Part shown: positions 1 through 8,008 of the stretch, piece after piece
Layout of the letters: each line of letters starts with the position of its first letter
Position numbering within the stretch: position 1 is the first letter of the stretch
NCBI GenBank assembly: GCA_964372035.1
Contig: CAYJPK010000045.1
Span: forward strand, 1-16,571
Direction of reading: 5' to 3'
Source: CAYJPK01 sp964372035
Lineage (GTDB): Bacteria; Desulfobacterota; Desulfovibrionia; Desulfovibrionales; Desulfovibrionaceae
Length of the DNA stretch: 16,571 nucleotides
The notes under the pieces: generated by a model
The model's database searches: none
What the model saw: the letters and a program-made list of their open reading frames with translations, nothing else
Told to the model about the DNA's origin: nothing
Position numbers and translations under genes: made by a program

Positions 1-36
1 TTAGGAATAAACTCTATCCCGATTTGCAAGTCATAG
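1..36 (+). other. Possible 3' tail of a plus-strand gene cut by the window edge
   Basis: Frame 1 is open from the first base to a TAG at 34-36 (about 11 residues). Frame 3 is open from base 3 to a TAA at 129-131. Either could be the end of a gene converging on the secretion operon. The frame-1 reading places the symmetrical terminator at 56-116 neatly between the two genes. The frame-3 reading would run through the terminator and stop 1 base before the adaptor gene. Too little sequence is present to decide or to name a product. Confidence 0.2.
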
Positions 37-55
37 GTAAAAAAATCCTTGATTT

Positions 56-116
56 TAATAATAAAAATGCAAGAAAAGAACGTTTCATGTTCGTATTTCT
101 TGCATTTTTATTATTA
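56..116. terminator. Symmetrical (bidirectional) intrinsic terminator after the secretion operon
   Basis: A perfect 21-bp inverted repeat has arms at 56-76 and 96-116, with a 19-nt loop. The core arm, ATGCAAGAAA, is flanked outside by an A-run on the left and a T-run on the right. Each strand therefore shows a hairpin followed by a U-rich tract. It begins 17 bp beyond the adaptor stop codon at 133. It would end transcription of the minus-strand operon and probably also that of a convergent gene to the left. Confidence 0.75.
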
Positions 117-132
117 TCTTTTAACTATTAAA

Positions 133-1449
133 TTATTTTTCTCTGAAAGCTCGTCGACTAGCCTTAAATAATGGCTTTAATAAATAGTCAAGAATAGTTT
201 TTTTACCTGTAATAATGTCAACTTCTGCTGTCATACCTGGAAGAATTGGTAAAATCTCACCATCATGGCTAATTCCTTTAGCAGTTGTACGGACTTTAAC
301 TTGATAAAAAATTTCACCTTGCTGACCTTCTAAGGTATCAGCACTAATTTGCTCTACTTGTGCTTCTACTCCACCATAAACTGAAAAATCATAGGCAGTT
401 AGACGAACAATGGCTTTTTGTCCAGGGTATAAAAAAGCTATGTCAGCTGGGCTAAACTTAGCTTCTATAATGAGAGAATCATCTAATGGCACAATTTCAA
501 TTACTGTAGCACCAGGTGCAACCACTCCACCAATTGTATTTGCGTGAATTGTTTTGACGATACCACGAACAGGTGAGCGCATTTCTGTCCGCTTAACTCT
601 ATCATCACCAGCACTAAGCAACTCCTTTAAAGACAAGAGTTGAATTTGCTCTTCATTAAGAGCATTTCTAAACTTTGCTTCAAACTCAACTTGGTGCAAA
701 TTAAGACGTTCCTTAGCTTCTTTTACAGCGGATTCAAGCCGTGGAATTGAGTGTTCTAATACAGCTAATTCAGCTTTTAAGTTTTGAACTTTTTGCTCTA
801 AATCTAAAAATTGTAATTCAGAATAGGCTTTTGCTCGTAGGGCAGGAATAGCCAAATTTCTTTGTTTTTCTGCCAACTTAAGACTAGCTTGAATTTGTTT
901 TCTATGCTCTACTTTTTCAGCAGCTTCACGTTCTTTAGTTTCAAGTTGAAGCGCTAAAACATCTCGCTCGGCCTTGCTTTTTGCCCGTTCTGAAAGCAAA
1001 ATATCATTTTGACGTTTGACTAATTCAGCAAATTCAACGATCTCAGCCCTATATTTTGGTTCATCACCAGCAATCAGAGCTTCATACATAATAATACTTG
1101 CTTCATGCTCAAGGCTACGAATCAAAGCTTCACGGTAATGACTGCCGGCGAGTTCGTTGTCAATTCGCATTACAATGTCATCTTTTTCTACAGTTTGACC
1201 TTCTTGAACAATCAAGTCCTGAACAATTCCACCCTCAAGATTTTGAATTAATTGAACTCGTTGCGAAGGCACCACTTGACCTTGACCACGCACCATTTCG
1301 TCTATTTCAAACAAGTAAGCCCAAATCAAAAACAAAATAATACCTAGAGCTGTCAGCCAAACCAAAACAACAGATTTAGTATTAATTTCTACATCGTGAT
1401 CGCTTGGTTTATAGCCAAGATTTAGCACTTTTTTAATAAAACTTATCAT
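133..1449 (-). CDS. HlyD-family type I secretion periplasmic adaptor (membrane fusion protein, LapC-like)
   Basis: This protein links the inner-membrane ABC exporter to the TolC-like outer-membrane channel during one-step secretion. It has 438 residues. A short cytoplasmic N-terminus is followed by one membrane helix at about 28-47, a lipoyl/barrel half-motif at about 65-100 (EGGIVQDLIVQEGQTV), and a long coiled-coil hairpin at about 105-280. The second lipoyl half and beta-barrel start near 290 (MRSPVRGIVKTI). The C-terminal signature, PGMTAEVDIITGKKTILDYL, lies at about 404-423 and is typical of adaptors for RTX and adhesin exporters. The ATG at 1449-1447 was chosen because it gives a 4-bp ATGA overlap with the upstream exporter stop. 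A longer open frame to 1485 would only run back into the exporter gene. It is the last gene of the operon, followed by the terminator at 56-116. Family is certain; LapC affinity is likely. Confidence 0.93.
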   Translation of the reverse strand: MISFIKKVLNLGYKPSDHDVEINTKSVVLVWLTALGIILFLIWAYLFEIDEMVRGQGQVVPSQRVQLIQNLEGGIVQDLIVQEGQTVEKDDIVMRIDNELAGSHYREALIRSLEHEASIIMYEALIAGDEPKYRAEIVEFAELVKRQNDILLSERAKSKAERDVLALQLETKEREAAEKVEHRKQIQASLKLAEKQRNLAIPALRAKAYSELQFLDLEQKVQNLKAELAVLEHSIPRLESAVKEAKERLNLHQVEFEAKFRNALNEEQIQLLSLKELLSAGDDRVKRTEMRSPVRGIVKTIHANTIGGVVAPGATVIEIVPLDDSLIIEAKFSPADIAFLYPGQKAIVRLTAYDFSVYGGVEAQVEQISADTLEGQQGEIFYQVKVRTTAKGISHDGEILPILPGMTAEVDIITGKKTILDYLLKPLFKASRRAFREK

Positions 1450-3182
1450 GCGCCTTTCACCGCCTCTTGCCGTGGGCCTGACCATATCAATTTACCTTTT
1501 TCTAGCGCAATAACATCATTCACTAAGCGTAAAATTGTAGCCTTATGTGTGAAAATCATTAGGGTTTTATCTGCTACAAATGGAGTTAAACGCTCAACAA
1601 GTCGAAGCTCAGAAGCATTATCAATATGCGCTACTGGCTCATCTAATATTATAGTATGAGGATTGCCAAGAAGAGCTCTAGCTAAAGCAATACATTGACC
1701 TTGACCAACTGAAAGACCTCTGCCTTGCTCACCAATCGGCATATCAAGCCCTAGAGGATGCTCATTTGCATAGTCCATAACACCTGCAATAGTCGCAACT
1801 TTGATAATTTCTTCCTCTGGGCAAACTCCCTCATGAGGCCAAGATAGAGCAATATTATGGCGCAAAGTTCCACGAAACAAATGAATTTGCTGTGGCATAA
1901 ATCCTATACCACGGCGAACTGCCTGCATCGGTGCATTAGCGGAGTTTAAATTCCCATACATTACACGCCCTTGAGTTGGTAAGTATAGACCTGCGCATAA
2001 TCTTGCAAAAGAGGATTTACCAGAGCCAGAAGCACCTACAATTCCAAGCTTTGCAAAAGAATTAATTGTTATATTAATGTCTTTTAGGGCTGTAACTTGA
2101 GCCCCTTGAGAAGGATAAGTAAAGCTTACATTTTCAAAACTAATCGGTACTGATTTAGCTGTAATTTTTGGAACTAGCTCCTGATCACTTTCAGATAAGT
2201 CACTTGCAACTTGGTTTTCATTTGGCAGATTAATCAAAACATCTAATTCTTTCAGCGCCATACCCATTTTTTGATAGTTCACTAAAATATGTACGATATT
2301 TGTCATAGGGTTTGCGCATCTACCAAGAATAATCATACAAGCAATCAATGCTCCCATGCTCATAAATCCTTCTGAAATACGATAAACACCTAAAACAACA
2401 ATAGAAACACTTGCAATAACATTAAAGAACATAATGACACTAATATGAATACTAGATAACCTACGAGATTTTATATTAGCCTCAGCTCCATTTGAAATCA
2501 CCTTGTGCCAATATCCCTCGAGGTGACGTTGCATATTACTAACTCGCACAGTTTCAAGTCCATTCACAAGCTCTGTCAAAAAAGAATTTTTATGTGCACT
2601 TGATACCATTTGCTCTTGATTTGCACGCTTAAATAAAGATTGCAAACTAGCTGAAAATAAAAACATAAGTGGTATTGTTACAACAGCAACAAAGCCTAAT
2701 GGCCCGCCCAAATAAAATATTAATGCTATGAAAAGCATAGTAAATGGCAAGTCAACAATAGCTAAAATGGTGTTTGAGCTTAAAAATTCACGAACGTGCT
2801 CAAGCTCGCGCACTCTTGCCATAATAGCACCTACTGTGCTTGTACTATTATTTTTATGAAGTTCATCAAGCCTTACGCTAGACAAGGTGTTAAATAAAAT
2901 ATCTTGCAATTTTACATCAGCATTTCTTCCAACAATATCAACAAAATAAGTACGCACAATACGAAGTGTAAGGTCAATTAAGGTGGCTAAGACAATACCA
3001 ATTGTTAAAACCCAAAGGCTTTCAAAAGCATTATTTGGAACAATACGGTCATAGACATTCATAACAAATAAAGGCATGGCTAAGCTCAAAATATTAACAA
3101 TAATTGAAGCAACTAGCACATGCCAATAAAGCGGGGCGTATTTTAGTAGTACGCCCCAAAACCAATGTTTAGAAATTTGCAT
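1446..3182 (-). CDS. Type I secretion ABC exporter (permease-ATPase), LapB-like core without an N-terminal peptidase-like domain
   Basis: This is the inner-membrane ATPase/permease that would power secretion of a C-terminally signalled protein. It has 578 residues. The transmembrane domain spans about 15-300, with helices near 16-40, 53-75, 138-160, 162-180, 246-270 and 275-295. The ATPase domain follows from about 345. It shows Walker A GASGSGKS at 383-390, a Q-loop near 431, signature LSVGQ at 490-494, Walker B IILDEP at 511-516, a D-loop at 518-521, and the switch His at 546. The signature departs from LSGGQ. Residues such as PLFVMNVYDRIVPN resemble the LapB/LssB subfamily, which normally carries about 130 extra N-terminal residues (a C39-like domain). 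Here the start codon overlaps the TolC-like stop (TAATG), so no room exists for that domain. PrtD-type exporters also lack it and remain an alternative. Family is certain; subfamily is moderate. Confidence 0.93.
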   Translation of the reverse strand: MQISKHWFWGVLLKYAPLYWHVLVASIIVNILSLAMPLFVMNVYDRIVPNNAFESLWVLTIGIVLATLIDLTLRIVRTYFVDIVGRNADVKLQDILFNTLSSVRLDELHKNNSTSTVGAIMARVRELEHVREFLSSNTILAIVDLPFTMLFIALIFYLGGPLGFVAVVTIPLMFLFSASLQSLFKRANQEQMVSSAHKNSFLTELVNGLETVRVSNMQRHLEGYWHKVISNGAEANIKSRRLSSIHISVIMFFNVIASVSIVVLGVYRISEGFMSMGALIACMIILGRCANPMTNIVHILVNYQKMGMALKELDVLINLPNENQVASDLSESDQELVPKITAKSVPISFENVSFTYPSQGAQVTALKDINITINSFAKLGIVGASGSGKSSFARLCAGLYLPTQGRVMYGNLNSANAPMQAVRRGIGFMPQQIHLFRGTLRHNIALSWPHEGVCPEEEIIKVATIAGVMDYANEHPLGLDMPIGEQGRGLSVGQGQCIALARALLGNPHTIILDEPVAHIDNASELRLVERLTPFVADKTLMIFTHKATILRLVNDVIALEKGKLIWSGPRQEAVKGA

Positions 3183-4603
3183 TATTTAGTTAGTGTTGAA
3201 CCTGAAAGTGCCTCAGATTCATCAAGAGTTGAGGTTTGAAAATAATTGAATTTTGAATTTTCTTTGGTTGTTGTGGTAATTTCAAGTTCAGATTGATTAA
3301 TACCAAGTTCATTTAAAAGTTCACCACTAATACCTAAAATTCTATAAGAACCTAATACAGAATCAGTTTTTGTCACTTCACGCTCAACAGCACTAAAGTA
3401 ATATTCGCCCTCAGCATCTAACACTGAAAGTAAATCTTTTTGACCAACTTGAAACTGTTTATTAAAGTTATCACGTGCCTTTTTAGCTGATTTTGCAGCA
3501 GCACTATAATTTAAACTTTGATTTTTAGAGCTTTTAGTGAATGAGAAAGCGGTGCGAAGTTCTTCATTAACTTCGTCCATTGTTGCATATAAATCTTGAC
3601 GAAGTTCACGAACTTTCGCTGCTTTTGATTTATAATTTGCACTATCTCTTCCACCACTATAAATTTCCCAACGCATATTAAGCATCGCAGACCAAGTCCA
3701 TTGATAGTTTGTACCGTCATTATAATCAACATCTGTATAGCTTGGACCAGCATCAAGGCTTAAACGTGGTGCAAAATTAGAGCCGGCATAATCTTTTTCA
3801 GCTAATGCAGAGCGAATTGCTGCAAGTGACGCTTGAATACGTGTATTTTTGTTTACGCTAACATTGCGCGCTTCATCTTCATTTGTATAAACATGCTTTG
3901 GAAGTACAACTGGAGCTAAATTTTTTGGTACAAATTGACCTGTAATTTTTGTGTATGCAAAAAGAGCTGCTTCTAAGCCTTGGGTATGTAAATCTAAGCT
4001 AGCTTGAGCACGAGCAACACGCCCTTTAACTAAGTCAACATCACCAACACTTGATAAGCCTTGACGTTGTCTTGTTGCAATTAAATTTAAGATTTTTTTA
4101 TTTTCAGCGACATTTTGCTTTGAAAGTTCAACAAGTTCACGGCGACGAAGTACATCTGCATGAGCAGAAATAGCTGAGTAAGCCAGTGAATTTGCGCTAT
4201 CCATGAGTTGCCATGCTCTGTAATTTAAATCTTCTTTACGAGCACGAACAGAAGCTGAAGTTGCACCACCCTGCCATAAAGTTTGGCTAATATTTAAGCC
4301 AACATTACCAGTTAAAGCGACTTCTTGGTCAGCACCTGCAGCACGAGTTGAAACATTATCATCTTGTATAACACCAGCGCCTGCCCAAATACCAATAGTT
4401 GGATAGTATCCAGCTTTTGCTGCTCTTACATCATGCACTGCTCCTTGGCGACTTTCTTGAGCTGATTTAAGGTTTGGACTGTAGCTAAAAGCATAACGTA
4501 AAGTATCTTCAACAGTTACAGCACTATCTTTCGCCACAACAGACTGAGCAAAAAATAAGCTCAGACATAAGGACATAGAAAGAAACATTTTTGCTTTATT
4601 CAT
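3182..4603 (-). CDS. TolC-family outer-membrane channel of the type I secretion system
   Basis: This is the outer-membrane exit duct for the secretion system. It has 473 residues. The signal peptide is about residues 1-24 (hydrophobic MFLSMSLCLSLFFAQSVVA, probable cleavage before KDS). The mature protein has the duplicated outer-membrane-efflux architecture: TVEDTLRYAFSYSPNLKSAQ near the N-terminus, two long helical segments, and a second repeat ending near VGQKDLLSVLDAEGEYY. A hydrophilic Ser/Thr/Glu-rich C-terminal tail follows. The ATG at 4603-4601 is preferred because GGTGG precedes it. The frame is also open upstream to a TTG at 4615, giving only four extra residues. It is the first gene of the operon, so its promoter should lie in the divergent region toward xseA. 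A leading TolC gene with exporter and adaptor behind it matches Lap-type adhesin loci. Confidence 0.92.
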   Translation of the reverse strand: MNKAKMFLSMSLCLSLFFAQSVVAKDSAVTVEDTLRYAFSYSPNLKSAQESRQGAVHDVRAAKAGYYPTIGIWAGAGVIQDDNVSTRAAGADQEVALTGNVGLNISQTLWQGGATSASVRARKEDLNYRAWQLMDSANSLAYSAISAHADVLRRRELVELSKQNVAENKKILNLIATRQRQGLSSVGDVDLVKGRVARAQASLDLHTQGLEAALFAYTKITGQFVPKNLAPVVLPKHVYTNEDEARNVSVNKNTRIQASLAAIRSALAEKDYAGSNFAPRLSLDAGPSYTDVDYNDGTNYQWTWSAMLNMRWEIYSGGRDSANYKSKAAKVRELRQDLYATMDEVNEELRTAFSFTKSSKNQSLNYSAAAKSAKKARDNFNKQFQVGQKDLLSVLDAEGEYYFSAVEREVTKTDSVLGSYRILGISGELLNELGINQSELEITTTTKENSKFNYFQTSTLDESEALSGSTLTK

Positions 4604-4677
4604 GTGTACCACCAATATTAAATTTTATATATCTAAAAAAGTAAAGACCAAAACAATAAACAACAATATACGTAATA

Positions 4678-4706
4678 ATAATACTCTTTTTTTACAACTA
4701 ATGCAA
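4678..4706 (-). promoter_or_regulatory. Candidate sigma-70 promoter of the secretion operon
   Basis: Read on the minus strand, TTGCAT (4706-4701) is followed by a 17-base spacer and TATTAT (4683-4678). The -10 matches consensus at 5 of 6 positions and the -35 at 3 of 6. It lies about 75 bp ahead of the TolC-like start codon. In such AT-rich DNA chance matches are common, so this is tentative. Confidence 0.35.
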
Positions 4707-4977
4707 GGCAAAAAAACAATTTTTTTAACTAACTATAAGTTATTGCTATTACAGAAAAAAAAACATAAAGACAGGGCAAAAACTTTTTTTTAGTCCTTAA
4801 GCACAGTTTTTATTAACTTTTTTCATAAAATTTAACTAACTATTTTAAATCTTAGTTATTTATTACTTTTTTCTATTTTTTATATCGCAAGTATCAAAAA
4901 GAAAAGCCAAAAACATGACACAGTAGAATCTAACGGTAAAATAAAAAACAAGAAATAAAAATGTATTTTTCGAACTA

Positions 4978-5006
4978 TTGCTAAGTAAAAAAATAAATGT
5001 TATTTT
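4978..5006 (+). promoter_or_regulatory. Weak candidate promoter for xseA
   Basis: TTGCTA (4978-4983) and TATTTT (5001-5006) are separated by 17 bases. Each matches the sigma-70 consensus at 4 of 6 positions, and the pair lies 26 bp before the xseA ATG. The ribosome site between them is weak (GAAGT near 5021-5025). The AT background makes this only a suggestion. Confidence 0.25.
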
Positions 5007-5032
5007 AATTAAAATTATATGAAGTAATAATT

Positions 5033-6439
5033 ATGCAAAAAATTTTCGGTGTTTATGAAATTACAGAGAAAATCAAATATGCCATAGAGCAGAATTTTAC
5101 TTACATCTGGGTCAAAGGTGAAATAAGTAATATTAGTCGTCCAAGCTCTGGGCATCTTTATTTTCAATTAAAAGACAAAGACGCTATCTTGCCATGTGTG
5201 TGGTTTAAAGGTAGACAAATCCAAAAATTCAACCCACTTACAGGTGAAGTGCTTGAGGCTGCACAAGCTGATTTGGCAAATAAGCTTGAAAATGGAATTG
5301 AAATCATTTGCTCTGGTCAAGTTTCTCTTTATCAACAATCTGGTAGCTATCAGTTGATAGTAGATCAGGTAGAAAATACAGGCGATGGACTTTTACATCA
5401 AGAATTAGAAAAGCTCAAAGCAAAGCTTTATACCCTCGGTTACTTTAGTCATGAACGCAAAAGGAAACTAGAGCGACATCCTACTAAAATTGCTTTAATC
5501 ACAAGTGCCGAATCGGCGGCTTTACAAGATTTTTTGCGTATTGCAAATAATCGTGGCTTTGGTGCAAAAATAAAACTTTATCCTGTGCAGGTTCAAGGTC
5601 TTGAAGCTCCTAATCAAATAATTCGTGCTATTGAAATGGCAAATAGTGACTTATGGGAAGATGGCGAACATGCTCAAATAATTGCAATCATTCGTGGTGG
5701 TGGCTCTAAAAACGACTTACATGCCTTTAACGATGAAGGATTAGCAAAAAGTATTTTCACTTCACAAATACCTGTAATAACAGGAATTGGACATGAAATA
5801 GACACTTCTATTGCTGACTTGGTAGCCGATGTTAAAGCTGCAACTCCAAGCCATGTTGCCCAAATAATTTGGCTTGAGCGTGATAGGTATGTCCAGCATA
5901 TTGATGAATTAGAATTAAAGCTAGCTAAATTAATTAATACTAAAGTTAGCCACTTAAACGAGAAGCTTAATCATATTAATTCTGCCCTTAGCTGGTTATC
6001 ACCTGTTGAGCGTTTAAAACGAATGACAGAAAGTCTTGATTTTTGGACATCAAGCTTACAAAACAGAATGAACTTTTTTATGGACGCAAACCGTACAAGG
6101 CTTGATTGGGTCGACGAAAATCTAGAGAATTATATTGTAGATGCAATTAAGGATAGGCAATATAAACTGCAACAATCCAGCGTAAATTTACAATACAATT
6201 TCAAGCAAGTCTTGAGCGCTAAAGAAAAAAAACTACTTGAGCTTGAGTATAAACTGGAAAATTATAATCCACTTTCGCCACTAGAACGTGGCTATGCTCT
6301 TATTCGTGATGGCAAAAATAATTTTTTAAAAAGCGTAAATGATGCAAAAAATGGCGAAAAATTAAAACTTGTTATGCATGATGGTGCAATTGAAACAACC
6401 GTTAATAATATTATATCAAAAAATGGACTTGAAGATTAG
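5033..6439 (+). CDS. xseA: Exodeoxyribonuclease VII large subunit
   Basis: This is the catalytic subunit of exonuclease VII, a cytoplasmic enzyme that degrades single-stranded DNA to oligonucleotides. It has 468 residues. The N-terminal OB-fold covers about 1-115, with IWVKGEISNISRPSSGHLYF at 25-44. The catalytic domain runs from about 145 to 285, with IIRGGGSKNDLHAFNDE at 219-235 and GIGHEIDTSIADLVAD at 251-266, followed by AATPSH. A long coiled-coil tail ends in the family motif PLSPLERGYALI near 415-426. The OB-fold holds an insertion of about 16-20 residues (near 60-85, FNPLTGEVLEAAQ) absent from E. coli XseA; I recall similar insertions in Desulfovibrio proteins but could not check. The small subunit gene xseB is not adjacent. 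The M23 peptidase gene starts 3 bp after the stop, so the two are probably co-transcribed. Confidence 0.96.
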   Translation: MQKIFGVYEITEKIKYAIEQNFTYIWVKGEISNISRPSSGHLYFQLKDKDAILPCVWFKGRQIQKFNPLTGEVLEAAQADLANKLENGIEIICSGQVSLYQQSGSYQLIVDQVENTGDGLLHQELEKLKAKLYTLGYFSHERKRKLERHPTKIALITSAESAALQDFLRIANNRGFGAKIKLYPVQVQGLEAPNQIIRAIEMANSDLWEDGEHAQIIAIIRGGGSKNDLHAFNDEGLAKSIFTSQIPVITGIGHEIDTSIADLVADVKAATPSHVAQIIWLERDRYVQHIDELELKLAKLINTKVSHLNEKLNHINSALSWLSPVERLKRMTESLDFWTSSLQNRMNFFMDANRTRLDWVDENLENYIVDAIKDRQYKLQQSSVNLQYNFKQVLSAKEKKLLELEYKLENYNPLSPLERGYALIRDGKNNFLKSVNDAKNGEKLKLVMHDGAIETTVNNIISKNGLED

Positions 6440-6442
6440 ATT

Positions 6443-7294
6443 ATGAAACTTAAAATTTTTATATTATTCATATTTTGTGTTATTTTTGCTACTAGTAGCT
6501 TTGCTACGTCAATTAAAACACCAAAAACAGTTGGACAAGGTAATGCCTTTAAGGTGCAGATTTTGAATAGTAACAGCGATAATGTCATTATATCTTGGCT
6601 AGATAAAGAATTTTACTGCAAGCTATCTCTCAATAAAGAAATGAGCTTTGCAGGTGAAGTTTATTTGCCAATGCCTATTGATGCAGACAAAAGCTACACT
6701 TTAAAAGTCACGGATAATCATGGATTTAATTATTCACAAGCGATTAAAGCCAAAAAAACTAATTGGCAAAAACAAGAATTAACTGTTGATAAAAAATATG
6801 TAACTCCTCCAAGTGATGTTCAAAATCGCATTGCTAGTGATAGAACTAGAGTCCAAAATGCACTTAGAAGCTTAAGCCCTAGCTATTATGATAGTGAGAA
6901 AATAATACGTCCTGTTAACGGTAGCGTTAGCAGTAAGTTTGGAGGCTTGCGTGTATTTAATGGACAGCCTCGCTCACAGCATCGTGGCGTTGATTTGCGT
7001 GGTGCTACAGGCACAAAAATAAAGGCTATGAAGGGTGGAAAAGTTCTTTTAGCTGATGATTTATACTACGCTGGAAATGCTGTATATATTGATCACGGGC
7101 TTGGGCTTATCAGCTTTTATTGCCACATGAACAAAATTTATGTAAAGCCTGAACAAATTGTTGAAGCAGGCGAGATTATAGGAGAAGTTGGACAAACAGG
7201 AAGGGTTACCGGACCTCATTTACACCTTGGAGTTTATATTTTTGGCAATGCCGTTTCACCGCTTAACTTTATGAGAACTTACAATGGCCGCTGA
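6443..7294 (+). CDS. Exported M23-family metallopeptidase (LytM/peptidoglycan endopeptidase-like)
   Basis: This is a probable periplasmic zinc endopeptidase or LytM-type factor acting on peptidoglycan cross-links. It has 283 residues. The signal peptide is about 1-21 (hydrophobic IFILFIFCVIFATSSFA). A beta-rich region at about 25-105 is followed by a linker (105-155) and the M23 domain (about 155-280). The zinc ligands are visible: QHRGVDL (H180, D184) and GPHLHLGV (H259, H261), plus the catalytic-type H228 in FYCHM. All expected M23 active-site residues are present, so activity is likely. The ATG lies 3 bp after the xseA TAG. The xseA/M23 pairing looks like a conserved Desulfovibrio arrangement in which xseB usually follows; here the next gene is on the other strand. 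Family is certain; substrate is inferred. Confidence 0.93.
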   Translation: MKLKIFILFIFCVIFATSSFATSIKTPKTVGQGNAFKVQILNSNSDNVIISWLDKEFYCKLSLNKEMSFAGEVYLPMPIDADKSYTLKVTDNHGFNYSQAIKAKKTNWQKQELTVDKKYVTPPSDVQNRIASDRTRVQNALRSLSPSYYDSEKIIRPVNGSVSSKFGGLRVFNGQPRSQHRGVDLRGATGTKIKAMKGGKVLLADDLYYAGNAVYIDHGLGLISFYCHMNKIYVKPEQIVEAGEIIGEVGQTGRVTGPHLHLGVYIFGNAVSPLNFMRTYNGR

Positions 7295-7327
7295 TGAAAA
7301 ATATGTAATAAAGATTTTTTCAGCGCC
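7286..7327. terminator. Hairpin at the convergent M23/DUF3298 junction, possible weak terminator
   Basis: GGC(C)GCTGA at 7286-7294 pairs with TCAGCGCC at 7320-7327, with one bulged C. It then continues with about five A-T/G-T pairs after a bulged T. The left arm contains the M23 stop codon. No run of Ts follows outside the stem on either strand, so it is not a canonical intrinsic terminator. It is the only stable structure I see in the 60-bp gap between the converging genes. Confidence 0.35.
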
Positions 7328-7354
7328 AAGCTCAATAGAAAAAAGTAAAAAAAC

Positions 7355-8008
7355 TTATTTCCAATACGAATAGTAAGGATTTGCCTCTTTTAAGTCCTCA
7401 AGAGGAATCTCAAGTGTTTGAATTCCTGATGCATACGGCGCAACCTGATAAGCTTGAAAAAATAATTTAATCCCATCTTTGGTAGGTACAAAGCTTGAAA
7501 AATTTTCCGCAACAGGCTCTGTTCCGTCCATAAGCATTTCTTTATTGTAAAGATCTATTTGCTCTGGAAGCCTTTGCCTTGATATTTCAGACATAAGCTC
7601 AATGGCTTTCTGTCTATTTTTAAACATAGCTAATGGCTCGATTTTATTAGTAGTTTTGTAGTCATAAATTGAAGTCAAAATCGTGGTTAAACCATGCGCA
7701 CCGCCAGTAAAAACATACACTTCCCAAACAAGTGAATAAGTAAGTCCATTAATTAAATTAGGCGTACAATTAGCAATTAACTCACTTGCTATGCTGGCAT
7801 CACTATCTTGTAATGAGCTAATAAAGTTTTCAACTATTTGTTTTCGTTGTAGTTTTATATCTTCATTAATATTAAACTTTTGGCTAATCGGAATTACAAA
7901 ATCGATTTTAACATTATCTTTATCAAAAAAAAGTCTATCCTCAGTGCTTGCTGCATTGGCAAGAGAGGAAAAAAGTAAAATCAAGATACAAAACAAAAGC
8001 TTTTTCAT
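7355..8008 (-). CDS. Exported DUF3298/RsiV-like protein of unknown function
   Basis: A 217-residue protein with a clear signal peptide (about 1-19, ending SSLANA). The mature part has the DUF4163/DUF3298 arrangement: a central VYVFTGGAHGLTT motif (about 97-109) followed by a YDYKTTNKIEPLAMF segment, then YQVAPYASGIQTLEIPLEDL near the C-terminus. Such domains occur in anti-sigma factor RsiV, in PdaC-like envelope proteins and in many uncharacterised periplasmic proteins, some of which bind lysozyme. No membrane anchor other than the signal is visible and no sigma factor gene is nearby, so an RsiV role is not supported. The ATG overlaps the TPR gene stop by one base (TAATG), so the two are co-translated. 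Function is unknown; envelope location is likely. Confidence 0.8.
   Translation of the reverse strand: MKKLLFCILILLFSSLANAASTEDRLFFDKDNVKIDFVIPISQKFNINEDIKLQRKQIVENFISSLQDSDASIASELIANCTPNLINGLTYSLVWEVYVFTGGAHGLTTILTSIYDYKTTNKIEPLAMFKNRQKAIELMSEISRQRLPEQIDLYNKEMLMDGTEPVAENFSSFVPTKDGIKLFFQAYQVAPYASGIQTLEIPLEDLKEANPYYSYWK

Larger units (their letters stand above)
4604..5032. other. AT-rich divergent intergenic region between the secretion operon and xseA
   Basis: About 430 bp of very A/T-rich sequence with many A and T runs separates two divergent genes. I see no convincing coding potential: the open frame at 4602-4793 encodes a low-complexity Lys/Asn/Thr peptide and lacks a good ribosome site. 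I see no RNA gene. Promoters for both directions must lie here. The homopolymer tracts suggest curved DNA that could bind nucleoid proteins, but that is inference. Confidence 0.5.

Noticed and set aside
1098..1340. Plus-strand open frame of 80 codons inside the adaptor gene
   Set aside because: Complete antisense overlap with a well-supported HlyD-family gene, no ribosome site, no recognisable domain.
4602..4793. Open frame of 63 codons between the secretion operon and xseA
   Set aside because: Low-complexity Lys/Asn/Thr composition expected from A-rich DNA, no Shine-Dalgarno, overlaps the promoter region.
7285..7374. Short plus-strand frame (28 codons) at the end of the M23 gene, considered as an xseB remnant
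   Set aside because: It lacks XseB motifs and overlaps the 3' end of the DUF3298 gene. The hairpin at 7286-7327 explains the sequence better.
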